From: Gammaproteobacteria bacterium
Lineage (GTDB): Bacteria; Pseudomonadota; Gammaproteobacteria; S012-40
Length of the DNA stretch: 64,000 nt
Reading direction: 5' to 3'
Assembly (NCBI GenBank): GCA_015487785.1
Contig: WFPC01000054.1
Location: 28,221 to 92,220 of the forward strand
Made by a program: the position numbers and the translations under genes. Under the pieces are notes generated by a model, which saw only the letters and a list, made by a program, of their open reading frames with translations, was not told where the DNA came from and did no database searches. Shown one piece after another: positions 1 to 8,776 of this stretch. The stretch's first letter is position 1. The number at the start of each line of letters is the position of its first letter.

Positions 1-1443
1 ACGCCGCTGCATCTCCGGGTTGCCTCGCTGAACCGAGGCAAAATCCAGTTCCTCGTCGCTGCTGCCCGTGGCCATGGAAGAGGCGGCGCCCCCCCCCAGG
101 CCGATCAGCAGGGCCGGCCCGCCCAGCACCACCAGTTGCGCCCCGGGTGGAATATCTCCCTTCGCCACCAGCTCCTCGAAAATGTTGCCCAGCCCCCCGG
201 CCAGCATGATGGGCTTGTGATAACCCCGCACCTCCTCGCCGGTGGGGCCGGAAACCTTTTCCTCGAAAGTACGGAAATAGCCACAAATGGCAGGACGACC
301 GAATTCATTGTTGAACGAAGCCGCGCCAATGGGGCCCTCGAGCATGATCTCCAGCGCGCTGGCGATGCGCTCCGGCTTGCCGAAGTCCACCTCCCAGGGT
401 TGTTCGGCGCCGGGAATGCGCAGATTGGACACGGAGAAACCCGTCAGGCCGGCCTTGGGTTTGGCGCCACGACCAGTGGCCCCCTCGTCGCGGATTTCTC
501 CGCCCGAGCCGGTGGCTGCACCGGGAAAGGGGGCGATGGCGGTGGGGTGGTTGTGGGTCTCCACCTTCATCAGAATCTGCATGGGACGGGGGTCGTGCAC
601 GTATTCCCCCTGCTCGCCGGCGGGATAGAACCAGCTTCCGCCCACGCCGCGGGTCACCGCGGCATTGTCCTTGTAGGCCGAGAGAATATCGCCGGGATGG
701 GCCTGATAGGTGTTGCGGATCATGCCGAACAGGGAATGGGGCTGGCGCTGGCCGTCGATCACCCAGTCGGCGTTGAAGATCTTGTGCCGGCAGTGTTCCG
801 AATTGGCCTGGGCGAACATCATCAGTTCCACATCGCTGGGGTTGCGCCCCAGACCGGTGAAATTCTCCACCAGATAGTCGATCTCGTCCTCGGCCAGGGC
901 CAGGCCCAGCTCGCCATTGGCCCGCTCCAGGGCGGCGCGGCCAGCACCGAGGATGTCCACCGTACGCATGGGCGCGGGTTCGGCCTGCAGGAACAAGGCC
1001 TCGGCCTCGTCCAGCGCGGCCAGCACCGTTTCGGTCATGCGGTCGTGGATCTCGCTGCGCACGGCTTCCAGCGCATCGTCCTCGACCACCGCCGGCGCAA
1101 ACTGCAGATAATAAGCGATACCACGCTCGATGCGCCGCACCGTACCCAGGCCACAGTTATGCGCAATGTCGGTGGCCTTGCTGGACCAGGGTGAAATGGT
1201 GCCCAGGCGCGGCACCACCAGTTGCAGCAGGCCGGCGGGAGCTTGGCTGGCCACCGACTCGCCATCGTCCAGCAGGCGGTGCAGAAGCGCTTGCTCGCTC
1301 GCGCTCAGGGTTTGCTCGGGATCGACGAAGTAGACGAACTCCGCCTGCACGTCGAGCAGGCCCGCGACCCGCCTCTGCAACCGCGCCAGCAGGCGGGAAC
1401 GGCGAAAGTCTGACAGTGCCGCAGCACCACGGATGGAAAACAT
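1..1443 (-). CDS. purL: Phosphoribosylformylglycinamidine synthase, N-terminal part (truncated by window edge)
   Basis: This is the large single-chain FGAM synthase of purine biosynthesis, which converts FGAR, glutamine and ATP to FGAM. The visible 481 codons begin [18 protein letters not shown], which matches the PurS-like N-terminal domain. The first AIR-synthase-like domain follows, with [33 protein letters not shown] and [16 protein letters not shown]. Enterobacterial PurL is about 1295 residues, so the second half and the C-terminal glutaminase domain lie outside the window. It is the last visible gene of the minus-strand set dapA-bamC-purC-purL, 78 bases after purC. Identity is certain; only completeness is unknown. 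Confidence 0.96.
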   Translation of the reverse strand, partial: MFSIRGAAALSDFRRSRLLARLQRRVAGLLDVQAEFVYFVDPEQTLSASEQALLHRLLDDGESVASQAPAGLLQLVVPRLGTISPWSSKATDIAHNCGLGTVRRIERGIAYYLQFAPAVVEDDALEAVRSEIHDRMTETVLAALDEAEALFLQAEPAPMRTVDILGAGRAALERANGELGLALAEDEIDYLVENFTGLGRNPSDVELMMFAQANSEHCRHKIFNADWVIDGQRQPHSLFGMIRNTYQAHPGDILSAYKDNAAVTRGVGGSWFYPAGEQGEYVHDPRPMQILMKVETHNHPTAIAPFPGAATGSGGEIRDEGATGRGAKPKAGLTGFSVSNLRIPGAEQPWEVDFGKPERIASALEIMLEGPIGAASFNNEFGRPAICGYFRTFEEKVSGPTGEEVRGYHKPIMLAGGLGNIFEELVAKGDIPPGAQLVVLGGPALLIGLGGGAASSMATGSSDEELDFASVQRGNPEMQRR

Positions 1444-1521
1444 GTCACGTCTCGCTCAAGGACCCAAAAAGGGCGCTATGATACTGCATCCGCCGCCGGC
1501 GCGACAGCACGGGCGGACCAG

Positions 1522-2235
1522 TCAGTCCAGCTCGACGCCCAGCCGGTGGGCCACTTCCTCGTAGGCCTCCACTACCCCGCCCAGTCCCTGGCGAAAACGG
1601 TCCTTGTCCATTTTCTTGCGGGTCTCGGCATCCCACAGGCGACAACCATCGGGGGTGAACTCGTCGCCCAGCACGATCTCGCCATGATAGCGTCCGAACT
1701 CCAGCTTGTAGTCCACCAACAGCAATCCCACGTCGAGGAACAATTGCTTGAGGACATCGTTGACCTGGAAGGTGAGTTCGGTCATGCGTCGCACTTCCTC
1801 GTCGCTGGCCCAACCGAAGGAACGAATGTGGTACTCGTTGATCATGGGGTCGTGCAATTCGTCGTTCTTGAGGAAGAACTCGAAGGTGGGCGGGGTCAGG
1901 TCCATCCCCTCGGCCACCCCCAGGCGGCGGCAGATACTGCCGGCAGTGATATTGCGAATCACGCATTCCACTGGGATCATGTCCAGTTTCTTCACCAGCG
2001 ATTCCTGCGCCGACAGCACGCGTTCGTGGTGGGTGGGAATGCCCGCCTGTTCCAACCTTTCCATGATGAAAGCATTGAACTTGTTGTTCACCATGCCCTT
2101 GCGGTCGAGCTGGTCGGTCTTTTCACCATCGAAAGCGGAGGTGTCGTTCCGAAAAAACAGGATCAGACGATCGGGATCGTCGGTGAGATAGACCGACTTG
2201 GCCTTGCCGGCATACAGTTCTGCGCCTCTGTTCAT
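1522..2235 (-). CDS. purC: SAICAR synthase
   Basis: Phosphoribosylaminoimidazole-succinocarboxamide synthase joins aspartate to CAIR with ATP in purine synthesis. The 237-residue protein has the same length as E. coli PurC and shows its hallmarks: an N-terminal YAGKAKSVY nucleotide-binding strand, [12 protein letters not shown], the [13 protein letters not shown] core, and the LVDYKLEFG and [12 protein letters not shown] acidic motifs. A GAGGG ribosome-binding site lies just upstream of the ATG. The order bamC-purC follows dapA-bamC-purC of enterobacteria, and here purL comes next, so two purine steps sit together. Confidence 0.97.
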   Translation of the reverse strand: MNRGAELYAGKAKSVYLTDDPDRLILFFRNDTSAFDGEKTDQLDRKGMVNNKFNAFIMERLEQAGIPTHHERVLSAQESLVKKLDMIPVECVIRNITAGSICRRLGVAEGMDLTPPTFEFFLKNDELHDPMINEYHIRSFGWASDEEVRRMTELTFQVNDVLKQLFLDVGLLLVDYKLEFGRYHGEIVLGDEFTPDGCRLWDAETRKKMDKDRFRQGLGGVVEAYEEVAHRLGVELD

Positions 2236-2262
2236 GTCATACCCTCATCGAAGTGTAGAAAC

Positions 2263-3243
2263 TCACTGGAGCTGTTCGCGCAACCGCTGCAACAACTGAT
2301 GGGCATCGCGGGAAGCCTCCGGCCGGCCCTGCGGATCTCGCACGGTAATACGCAGACGCTGTCCGGCCTCTTCCAGTTGCAAGTGATAGCGCTTGCGTTC
2401 CAGGCCCGCCATGGCAAAACCGGGCACGAAACCGCCGCCGTCACCGTTTTCGTCCAGCTCGATCAACAAGCGGCCCTGCTCGGGCTCGCGCTGCCGGGGC
2501 ACATAGCCCAGACGGTCGACGGCCTGCAGCAGCAATTTCCAGCCGCGCTCACGGGTCTCCGTCAGGTACAACACCGGCACCTTCCCTTCCTGCGCCAGCT
2601 CGGCCCGGGCCCCGGGCTTACCCGCCTCGGCCGCGATGGCGCGAGCACGCTTCTCGTCCAGCCCGAAGAACACCAGCATCTGCCCCAACAGCTCCACCTC
2701 CAGTTCCGGATCACTGGCGCGTTCAGTCCATACCGGCACGATTTCGCCGCCCACGAAGGCCTCCTGCAAGCCCCGGTGACTCAAGTACAATTCGCTGCTA
2801 CCGGGCGCGCTCCCCGGCTCGATGCGCACGCGGAATCTGTCCTTGGCAAACTCGCTGAGTTCGTAGTGCGGCAACCAGGCGGTCTCCATGATGCCCAGCC
2901 CCTTGTTCTCCCAGGCGAGATGCACGCCGTTGGCCACCCAGTAGTCTCGCACCGCGGCCCATACCGCCTCTGGCGGACGGTTGAAGACCAACCAGCGTAG
3001 GCGGCCATCGCGCACCAGCCTTACCGTGGCGCCGCCGGCCAGCAGGGCCTGTTTGTTGAGCAGGGCGCCGATCTGGGGAATTTCGAATTCGTTCTTGACC
3101 TCGGGGCGGGTGAGATCCGGCGGCACCTCCAACAGCGGCATGCTGGGGGCGTGCTTGTAGAAACCGGTGTCCTTGCTGGCGCAGGCCGCCAGCAACAGGC
3201 TGGCCAGGGCCAGCAATACGCCCCGGGCGCGCTCGACCGCCAT
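2263..3243 (-). CDS. bamC: Outer membrane assembly lipoprotein BamC
   Basis: BamC (NlpB/DapX) is an outer-membrane lipoprotein of the BAM complex that inserts beta-barrel proteins. The 326-residue product starts with a lipoprotein signal whose lipobox LLAAC places the lipidated Cys at residue 21. An unstructured stretch rich in PPDLTRPE follows, matching the BamC segment that binds BamD, and then two helix-grip-like domains. The ATG shares one base with the dapA stop (TGATG), so translation is probably coupled. bamD lies separately at 21857. Sequence divergence from E. coli is substantial, but context and signal make the call firm. Confidence 0.9.
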   Translation of the reverse strand: MAVERARGVLLALASLLLAACASKDTGFYKHAPSMPLLEVPPDLTRPEVKNEFEIPQIGALLNKQALLAGGATVRLVRDGRLRWLVFNRPPEAVWAAVRDYWVANGVHLAWENKGLGIMETAWLPHYELSEFAKDRFRVRIEPGSAPGSSELYLSHRGLQEAFVGGEIVPVWTERASDPELEVELLGQMLVFFGLDEKRARAIAAEAGKPGARAELAQEGKVPVLYLTETRERGWKLLLQAVDRLGYVPRQREPEQGRLLIELDENGDGGGFVPGFAMAGLERKRYHLQLEEAGQRLRITVRDPQGRPEASRDAHQLLQRLREQLQ

Positions 3244-4118
3244 CAGATCACCCCCGCCTGGCGCATGGCCTGACGCAGGGGCTCATGGTAACGCTCGGAC
3301 AGGGGCGTCAATGGCAATCGGATACCGGGCTCGATCAGGCCCATTTCCGCCAGCGCCCACTTCACCGGAATGGGATTGGCCTCCAGAAACAGATCCCGGT
3401 GCAACGCCTCCAGGGGGAGGTTGATGCGCCGGGCCTGCTCCAGGTCTCCTCCCAGGGCCGCCGCCAGGGCCTCGTGCATGGGCCCGGGCGCCACATTGGC
3501 GGTAACCGAAATCACACCCTTGCCTCCGGCCGCCACTACTTCCAGGGCCAGGGCATCGTCGCCGCTGTACACATCCAGGCGTTCGCCACAACGGGCAATC
3601 AGTTCCTGGGGCCGCTCCAGGTTGCCGCTGGCCTCTTTGATGCCGACGATATTGGGCAACTTGGAAAGGGCCTCCACCGTGTCGGGCAACATATCGCAGG
3701 CGGTGCGTCCCGGCACGTTGTAGAGAATCTGCGGAATGGGCACCGCCTCGGCCACCGCCTTGTAATGTTCGTAGAGACCGCGTTGAGTGGGCTTGTTGTA
3801 ATAGGGCGTCACCAACAGGCAGGCATCGGCGCCCGCCTCCATGGCGCAGCGGGTGAGGTCGATGGCCTCGCGGGTATTATTGGAACCGGTGCCGGCGATC
3901 ACGGGCACCCGCCCCCCCACGCGCGCCACCACCTGGCGCACCACCTGGCAATGTTCAGACTCGCTCAGGGTGGCCGATTCACCCGTGGTGCCCACCGCAA
4001 CGATGGCATCGGTGCCCGCTTCCACATGAAATTCCACCAGGCGCTCCAGGGCCGCCTCGTCCACCGTGCCATCCCCGCGCATCGGCGTGACCATGGCCAC
4101 CATGCTGCCGTGAAACAT
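3243..4118 (-). CDS. dapA: 4-hydroxy-tetrahydrodipicolinate synthase
   Basis: DapA condenses pyruvate with aspartate semialdehyde, the first committed step to diaminopimelate and lysine. The start chosen is the ATG at 4118, preceded by GGGAG; longer in-frame starts lack homology. The 291-residue TIM barrel keeps Thr44-Thr45 (GTTGES), Tyr133 (ILYNVPGRT), Arg138 and the Schiff-base Lys161 (GIKEASGN), all at E. coli numbering. It heads the operon with bamC and purC and is divergent from the bcp-like gene. dapF of the same pathway is at 35909-36745. Confidence 0.97.
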   Translation of the reverse strand: MFHGSMVAMVTPMRGDGTVDEAALERLVEFHVEAGTDAIVAVGTTGESATLSESEHCQVVRQVVARVGGRVPVIAGTGSNNTREAIDLTRCAMEAGADACLLVTPYYNKPTQRGLYEHYKAVAEAVPIPQILYNVPGRTACDMLPDTVEALSKLPNIVGIKEASGNLERPQELIARCGERLDVYSGDDALALEVVAAGGKGVISVTANVAPGPMHEALAAALGGDLEQARRINLPLEALHRDLFLEANPIPVKWALAEMGLIEPGIRLPLTPLSERYHEPLRQAMRQAGVI

Positions 4119-4203
4119 CTGCTCTCTCCCGCAATGCAAAGCCAAACGCGAATGGTACTGAGCCAGCCCACACAAGGCAACCGGAACACGTCCCGGCAAC
4201 GTC

Positions 4204-4233
4204 TTGGAGCCCGCTTCGGGGTGGTGCTATGAT
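4204..4233 (+). promoter_or_regulatory. Probable sigma-70 extended -10 promoter for the bcp-phoH pair
   Basis: A TATGAT hexamer at 4228-4233 is preceded by TG one base away (TGCTATGAT, an extended -10). A weak TTGGAG -35 (4204-4209) lies 18 bases upstream. Transcription would start near 4240, about 23 bases before the bcp ATG. Seen by eye only. Confidence 0.5.
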
Positions 4234-4262
4234 GACCCAAACCCTCAACACAGGAGAACACG

Positions 4263-4733
4263 ATGAGCCAAGTCGCCCTGGACCAACCGGTGCCCGACTT
4301 CACCGCCGAGGCCACCGGAGGGCATACCCTTCGCCTTGCCGATCTGCGCGGACACAAGGTGGTGATCTATTTCTATCCCAGGGACAACACTCCCGGCTGC
4401 ACCACCGAGGGCCAGGCCTTTCGCGATCATTATGCCGAATTCCAGGCCGCCAATACGATAATCCTCGGCGTCTCCCGCGACAGTCTCGAAAGTCACGAAA
4501 AGTTCAAGGCCAAGCACGGCTTTCCCTTCGAGCTGATCTCCGACCCGGAAGAGAAACTCTGCCGGCTGTTCGATGTGATCAAGGAAAAGAACATGTATGG
4601 CCGCAAGGTCATGGGCATCGAGCGCAGCACCTTCCTGATCGATAGCGAGGGCGTGCTGCGCCGGCAATGGCGCAAGGTCAAGGTAAAAGGCCACGTGGAG
4701 GAGGTGCTGGAAGCCTGTCGGGCGCTGCCATGA
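4263..4733 (+). CDS. bcp: Thioredoxin-dependent peroxiredoxin, Bcp/PrxQ family
   Basis: Cytoplasmic thiol peroxidase that reduces hydrogen and organic peroxides. The 156-residue protein equals E. coli Bcp in length and carries the PxxxTPGCTTE active site with peroxidatic Cys46. The resolving Cys that many PrxQ proteins carry five residues later is Gln51 here, so resolution must use Cys near residue 98, the C-terminal Cys or an external thiol. A strong AGGAG precedes the ATG. Its TGA overlaps the next ATG (ATGA), coupling it to the PIN-PhoH gene; it is divergent from dapA. Confidence 0.93.
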   Translation: MSQVALDQPVPDFTAEATGGHTLRLADLRGHKVVIYFYPRDNTPGCTTEGQAFRDHYAEFQAANTIILGVSRDSLESHEKFKAKHGFPFELISDPEEKLCRLFDVIKEKNMYGRKVMGIERSTFLIDSEGVLRRQWRKVKVKGHVEEVLEACRALP

Positions 4734-6124
4734 ACGCCCCCGACGGCAAGCGGTTGCTGGTGCTCGACACCAATGTGCTGATGCACGACCCGGGATGCAT
4801 TTTCCGTTTCCAGGAACACGACCTGTTCATCCCCATGGTAGTGCTGGAAGAGCTGGACAACAACAAACGCGGCCATACCGAGATCGCCCGCAATGCCCGC
4901 CAGAGCAGCCGCTTGTTCGAGGAATTGATCCGAGAGGCCACCGGCGAACACATCGAACAGGGCCTACCCCTGCCCAATCCAGCCGACAGCGGTCATGCGA
5001 GCGGCCGCTTGTTCTTCCAAACCCAGGCACTGAACTACTCCCTGCCCGCCAGCCTGCCCGGCAACAAACCCGACAACACCATTCTCGGCATCGCCATCGC
5101 CCTGCGCGACAATCCCGGCAGCCTGCCGGTGACCCTGATCACCAAGGACATCAATCTGCGCATCAAGGCCGCCGCCCTGGGCATAGACGCCGAGGACTAT
5201 TTCAACGACCGCGCCATCGAGGACGCCGACCTGCTCTACGTGGGCGCGGAACGTCTGTCGACGGATTTCTGGGAGCACCACGGCGAGGGCATGAGTTCCT
5301 GGCAGGAAAACGGCCGCAGCTTCTACCGTATTCGCGGCGAACAGGTCCTGCAATGGCATCCCAACCAGTACATCTACAGCCCAGGGCATGACTTCAATGC
5401 CATCGTGCGCCATCTGGAGGGCGACACGGCCACCCTGGAGATCCTCACCGACTACCAACGCCAGAGCCATGCTGTGTGGGGCATCCATGCACGCAATCCG
5501 GAACAGAGCTTTGCCCTCAACATACTCACCGACCCGGACATTGACTTCGTCACCCTGCTGGGCATGGCCGGCACCGGCAAGACCTTGCTGACCCTGGCCG
5601 CCGGCCTGCAACAGACGCTGGAGGACAAGCGCTACCAGGAAATCATCATGACCCGGGTGACCATCCCGGTGGGCGAGGATATCGGTTTTCTGCCCGGCAC
5701 CGAGGAAGAAAAGATGACACCCTGGATGGGCGCTCTGATGGACAACCTGGAAGTGCTCACCCAGCCCGGCGACGGCACTGAATGGGAGCGCGCCGCCACC
5801 AACGACCTGCTGCAGAAGCGGATCAAGATTCGCTCGCTCAACTTCATGCGCGGACGTACCTTTCTCAACCGCTTCGTAATCATCGACGAGGCCCAAAATC
5901 TCACCTCCAAGCAGATGAAGACGCTCATCACCCGCGCTGGCCCCGGCACCAAGATCGTCTGCCTGGGCAATATCGCCCAGATCGACAGTCCCTATCTTAC
6001 CGAAACCACTTCCGGACTGAGCTACGTGGTGGACCGTTTCAAGGACTGGCCCCACGCCGCCCACATCACCCTGCAGCGGGGTGAGCGCTCGCGCCTGGCC
6101 GACTATGCCTCGGAGGTATTGTGA
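4730..6124 (+). CDS. PIN domain-PhoH family ATPase (PhoH2/YlaK type)
   Basis: A 464-residue fusion of an N-terminal PIN nuclease-like domain and a C-terminal PhoH P-loop ATPase, the architecture of PhoH2 proteins reported to act as RNA helicase/nuclease. The PIN part begins LLVLDTNVLMHDP and has acidic residues in VLEELDNNKRG and TLITKDINLRIKA. The ATPase part has Walker A GMAGTGKT at residues 278-285 and Walker B IIDE at 384-387. The ATG at 4730 overlaps the bcp stop by four bases. The 3' end overlaps the convergent TfoX-domain gene by 22 bases. Substrate is unknown; the two domains are clear. Confidence 0.9.
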   Translation: MNAPDGKRLLVLDTNVLMHDPGCIFRFQEHDLFIPMVVLEELDNNKRGHTEIARNARQSSRLFEELIREATGEHIEQGLPLPNPADSGHASGRLFFQTQALNYSLPASLPGNKPDNTILGIAIALRDNPGSLPVTLITKDINLRIKAAALGIDAEDYFNDRAIEDADLLYVGAERLSTDFWEHHGEGMSSWQENGRSFYRIRGEQVLQWHPNQYIYSPGHDFNAIVRHLEGDTATLEILTDYQRQSHAVWGIHARNPEQSFALNILTDPDIDFVTLLGMAGTGKTLLTLAAGLQQTLEDKRYQEIIMTRVTIPVGEDIGFLPGTEEEKMTPWMGALMDNLEVLTQPGDGTEWERAATNDLLQKRIKIRSLNFMRGRTFLNRFVIIDEAQNLTSKQMKTLITRAGPGTKIVCLGNIAQIDSPYLTETTSGLSYVVDRFKDWPHAAHITLQRGERSRLADYASEVL

Positions 6125-6390
6125 GCCCCGGCTTCCAACAGCGCCTCCAGTTCCAGCAGCAGACGACCACGCTCGCTTTTGGCGATCTCGGTCCAAGGTC
6201 GGTCTTCCAGCGCGCCGGCCATGGCGTAGAGGAAATTCAGGCTGGGCGGCGTAGAGGCGGCCTGACGTAACATGATGAACGCACGCACCGGTCCGATGCG
6301 TTCCAGATCCTCCCGGGTATGAATTCCCACTTCATTGAGGCTTTTTTCCGACTTCGGACCCAGCCCCTTGAGCCTGCTCAACTCTCCCAT
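6103..6390 (-). CDS. TfoX C-terminal domain protein
   Basis: A 95-residue protein consisting only of the TfoX/Sxy C-terminal helix-hairpin-helix-like domain. The signature is LKGLGPKSEKSLNEVGIHTREDLERIGPVRAF at residues 7-38, then LRQAASTPPSLNFLYAMAGALEDRPW. Full-length TfoX has an additional N-terminal domain that is absent here; stand-alone C-domain proteins are common in proteobacteria and their role is unclear. Its last 22 bases overlap the convergent PIN-PhoH gene. It lies about 155 bases downstream of the perM-like gene on the same strand, with no coding sequence seen between. Confidence 0.85.
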   Translation of the reverse strand: MGELSRLKGLGPKSEKSLNEVGIHTREDLERIGPVRAFIMLRQAASTPPSLNFLYAMAGALEDRPWTEIAKSERGRLLLELEALLEAGAHNTSEA

Positions 6391-6545
6391 GGCGAGCCCG
6401 GGCGTGGCATGAAACGGCTGGATGGATGTGTACCTGAGGTGCAGACGCCAGCCGACAACCCTTCGTCATCTGCCAATATGCGAATAATATCCACCATGAA
6501 CATAGGCTGGCTTCTGATCTATAGCGGTTCCATGCAACGCTCGGG

Positions 6546-7622
6546 CTAATCCCTGTCCGTCGTCGGTGCCTGCTCTCCCCCCGCCGGCCAGGCATTGAGC
6601 ACCGCCTTGACCAGGGTGGCCAGGGGGATGGCGAAGAACACGCCCCAAAACCCCCACAAGCCACCGAACACGATGATGGCGATGATGATGGCCACCGGAT
6701 GCAGATTGACCGCCTCGGAAAACAACAGCGGCACCAACACGTTGCCATCCAGGGCCTGGATGATGCCGTAGGCCAGCAGCAGATAGAAGAATTCCTCGGT
6801 CCAGCCCCACTGGAAGAAAGCCACCAGGGCCACCGGCAGGGTCACCACCGTGGCGCCCACGTAGGGCACCAGCACCGACAGGCCCACCAAAAGGCCGAGC
6901 AACACGGCGTAGTCCAGCCCCATGAGAGCGAACACCAGCCAACTCACCACGCCGACGATGAGGATTTCCACGATCTTGCCGCGCACGTAGTTGCCGATCT
7001 GCAGGTCCATTTCCCGCCACACCTGTGACACCAGGGCCCGCTCGCGGGGGAAAAACCGGCTCAACCACTGAATGATGCGGTCCTTGTCCTTGAGGAAAAA
7101 GAACACCAGGATGGCGATCAGGATGAGGTACACAGCCCAGGTGAGAACGCGCTGCAGCGAAGCGATGGACAGCGACAGGATGGTCTGGCTCCACGTGGCC
7201 AGCTCCGCCGCCACCGCCGCCATCATGTTGCGGATCTGTTCCTCGGTGATGATCTGGGGATAGAGTTCGGGCAGCGACATCAAGGCCTGCTGGGTGCGCT
7301 TGATCATGCGCGGCAACTCCTGCAGAAACTGCACCACCTGTTCCGACAGCAGGGGGATCAGAACCAGCAGGGAAATACCCACCACCGCCACGAACAGCAG
7401 AAACACCAGAATGGCCGCCGGAGTACGCCGCATGCCCCGCGCCTGCAACTTGAGCACAATGGCTTCCAGCAGATAGGCCACCACGATGCTGATCAGCAAG
7501 GGCAGCAGGATGTCGCCGAAAAAAATGACAATCCCGAAACCGGCCACCAGCAATACCGCCAGGATGACCACCTGGGGATCGGAAAAATAACGCTGGAACC
7601 AGTTGCGGAACACGTCGATCAT
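6546..7622 (-). CDS. AI-2E family (PerM-like) membrane permease
   Basis: A 358-residue inner-membrane protein of the AI-2E/PerM family. Hydrophobic segments are near residues 15-50, 60-85, 150-175, 205-235, 245-265, 270-300 and 305-340. Family landmarks are LLPLLISIVVAYLLEAIV near the N-terminus, VYLILIAILVFFFLKDKDRI in the middle, and the closing pair of helices with ALDGNVLVPLLFSEAVNLHPV and GGLWGFWGVFFAIPLATLVKAVL. Members export varied solutes (TqsA, PerM, Na+/H+ antiporters), so substrate cannot be read from sequence. The ATG overlaps the stop of the 118-residue gene by four bases. Confidence 0.9.
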   Translation of the reverse strand: MIDVFRNWFQRYFSDPQVVILAVLLVAGFGIVIFFGDILLPLLISIVVAYLLEAIVLKLQARGMRRTPAAILVFLLFVAVVGISLLVLIPLLSEQVVQFLQELPRMIKRTQQALMSLPELYPQIITEEQIRNMMAAVAAELATWSQTILSLSIASLQRVLTWAVYLILIAILVFFFLKDKDRIIQWLSRFFPRERALVSQVWREMDLQIGNYVRGKIVEILIVGVVSWLVFALMGLDYAVLLGLLVGLSVLVPYVGATVVTLPVALVAFFQWGWTEEFFYLLLAYGIIQALDGNVLVPLLFSEAVNLHPVAIIIAIIVFGGLWGFWGVFFAIPLATLVKAVLNAWPAGGEQAPTTDRD

Positions 7623-7975
7623 GTGGCGCCATCCTCCCGCGCCTTCAGATCCTGGTAGTGGCGCTGGAACACCAGTTCCAGCTCTTCGATGACCTCCTTG
7701 CGATCCCGCCCCTGGACCACATGCTGGGTCATCAACACTGAGGTCTCGTTGAGCATCTTGCCACGATCCAGCATGGGGTAGGACGCCGCCAGGCGCTTGA
7801 TGGCCGCCACCACGGACTCGTCCTCGGCCGCCGGCAGCAACACCGGCTCGGGCAGGGGCTCGGCCGGTTTCGGCGTGCGCTGTGCGAGAAATTCGGCGAA
7901 GTCCTGCAAGCTGCGCCGCTGGCTCTCGTCGAGCTTGCGAAAAAACGCCAGCAGTTTCTTTTCCTCGGCTTTCAT
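7619..7975 (-). CDS. Small conserved-looking protein of unknown function
   Basis: A 118-residue soluble, charged protein that I do not recognise. It begins with a Lys/Glu-rich helix (MKAEEKKLLAFFRKLDESQRRSLQDFAEFLAQR), then a Pro-rich linker (PKPAEPLPEPVLLP, about 35-48). A helical C-terminal half follows (AAIKRLAASYPMLDRGKML and RKEVIEELELVFQRHYQDL). It overlaps the upstream amidotransferase-like gene and the downstream permease gene by four bases each, so the three are almost certainly co-translated. Codon use resembles its neighbours. It may be a partner of one of them, but no function can be assigned. Confidence 0.8.
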   Translation of the reverse strand: MKAEEKKLLAFFRKLDESQRRSLQDFAEFLAQRTPKPAEPLPEPVLLPAAEDESVVAAIKRLAASYPMLDRGKMLNETSVLMTQHVVQGRDRKEVIEELELVFQRHYQDLKAREDGAT

Positions 7976-8715
7976 GGCTTTTCCACGTTCAGGCGAAACA
8001 CCGGCGCCTTGCGCCGCTCCCGCATCAGATCCAGCGCCTTGACCAAGGCCACCACCACCCGGTCGGTGGTCTGCTGGCTGTCAGCCCATTCGGTGCGCGC
8101 GGTCTCCAGCAACTGTCCCATATCGTTAGGCAGGGGCCGGTCCTCTTCCATGATCATGTCTTCCAACATGCCGGGCTTGAGTTCGGGGCGAAACAGCAGG
8201 CCGTAACTCAGGCTGTTGGGACGAATGGCCAGCCAACGCCCCTGCTCGTCCACCAGCAAGGGCTCCAGCCCTGCCGGCAGGGTGGCCGAGCCGTTGTACA
8301 TTACCAGCACCCGCCGACCGTCCACCGCCTCGGCCAGAGGATCGCCACTGCCGGCCGAGGTCTTGCGGGCACGGGTCCAGTAGGCATTGTGGAACGGCTC
8401 GCCGGAGAGTTCGGCACCGGCCGCGGCGGCCACCAGCAAACCGCCATAACCCAGGCCCACCACCGGCCGGCGGGCCTGCTGGAATTGGCTCAGCAGGCGC
8501 TGCTCGTCGGCCAACCAGGGGTTGCGCACTTCGTCACTGGGAGGAAACGCCCCGCCCAGCAGGAACAGGGCATCGTAATGAATCGCCGTACCCGGCACAT
8601 CCTGGTCCACGAAGGGCCGGAAATAGGTGAAACCGATGTCGCGCGCTTCCAACTGGGCCTCGATGGCCCCCAGGAACTCACTGTAACTGTGCTGGATGAC
8701 AGCGTATTTCTTCAT
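7972..8715 (-). CDS. Class-I glutamine amidotransferase-like protein lacking catalytic Cys and His
   Basis: A 247-residue protein with the fold signature of class-I glutamine amidotransferases (GuaA/YfeJ-type). It starts MKKYAVIQHSYSEFLG and has FLLGGAFPPSDEV. The nucleophile elbow, usually GxCxG, reads PVVGLGYGGLLVA, so Cys is Gly. The second motif, usually FHPE, reads LLFRPEL, so His is Arg while Glu remains. It therefore probably lost glutaminase activity and may act as a binding or regulatory protein. The start was placed at the ATG that begins the family-like strand, 16 codons inside a longer frame. It is followed by overlapping small-protein and permease genes and preceded by a LysR gene. 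Confidence 0.85.
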   Translation of the reverse strand: MKKYAVIQHSYSEFLGAIEAQLEARDIGFTYFRPFVDQDVPGTAIHYDALFLLGGAFPPSDEVRNPWLADEQRLLSQFQQARRPVVGLGYGGLLVAAAAGAELSGEPFHNAYWTRARKTSAGSGDPLAEAVDGRRVLVMYNGSATLPAGLEPLLVDEQGRWLAIRPNSLSYGLLFRPELKPGMLEDMIMEEDRPLPNDMGQLLETARTEWADSQQTTDRVVVALVKALDLMRERRKAPVFRLNVEKP

Positions 8716-8776
8716 GTTACAGGCCCCACCATCGACGAAAGCAAAACGAGCACGCGACAGCACCGTGTCCCGGCCA

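Noticed and set aside
136..1194. Long plus-strand open frame (352 codons)
   Set aside because: It lies antisense to purL and has the His/Gly/Val-rich composition typical of antisense frames in GC-rich genes; no family resemblance.
6319..6549. Small plus-strand frame (76 codons) in the perM-tfoX gap
   Set aside because: No ribosome-binding site, no recognisable family, and half of it is antisense to the TfoX-domain gene. Nothing else is seen in the 155-base gap.
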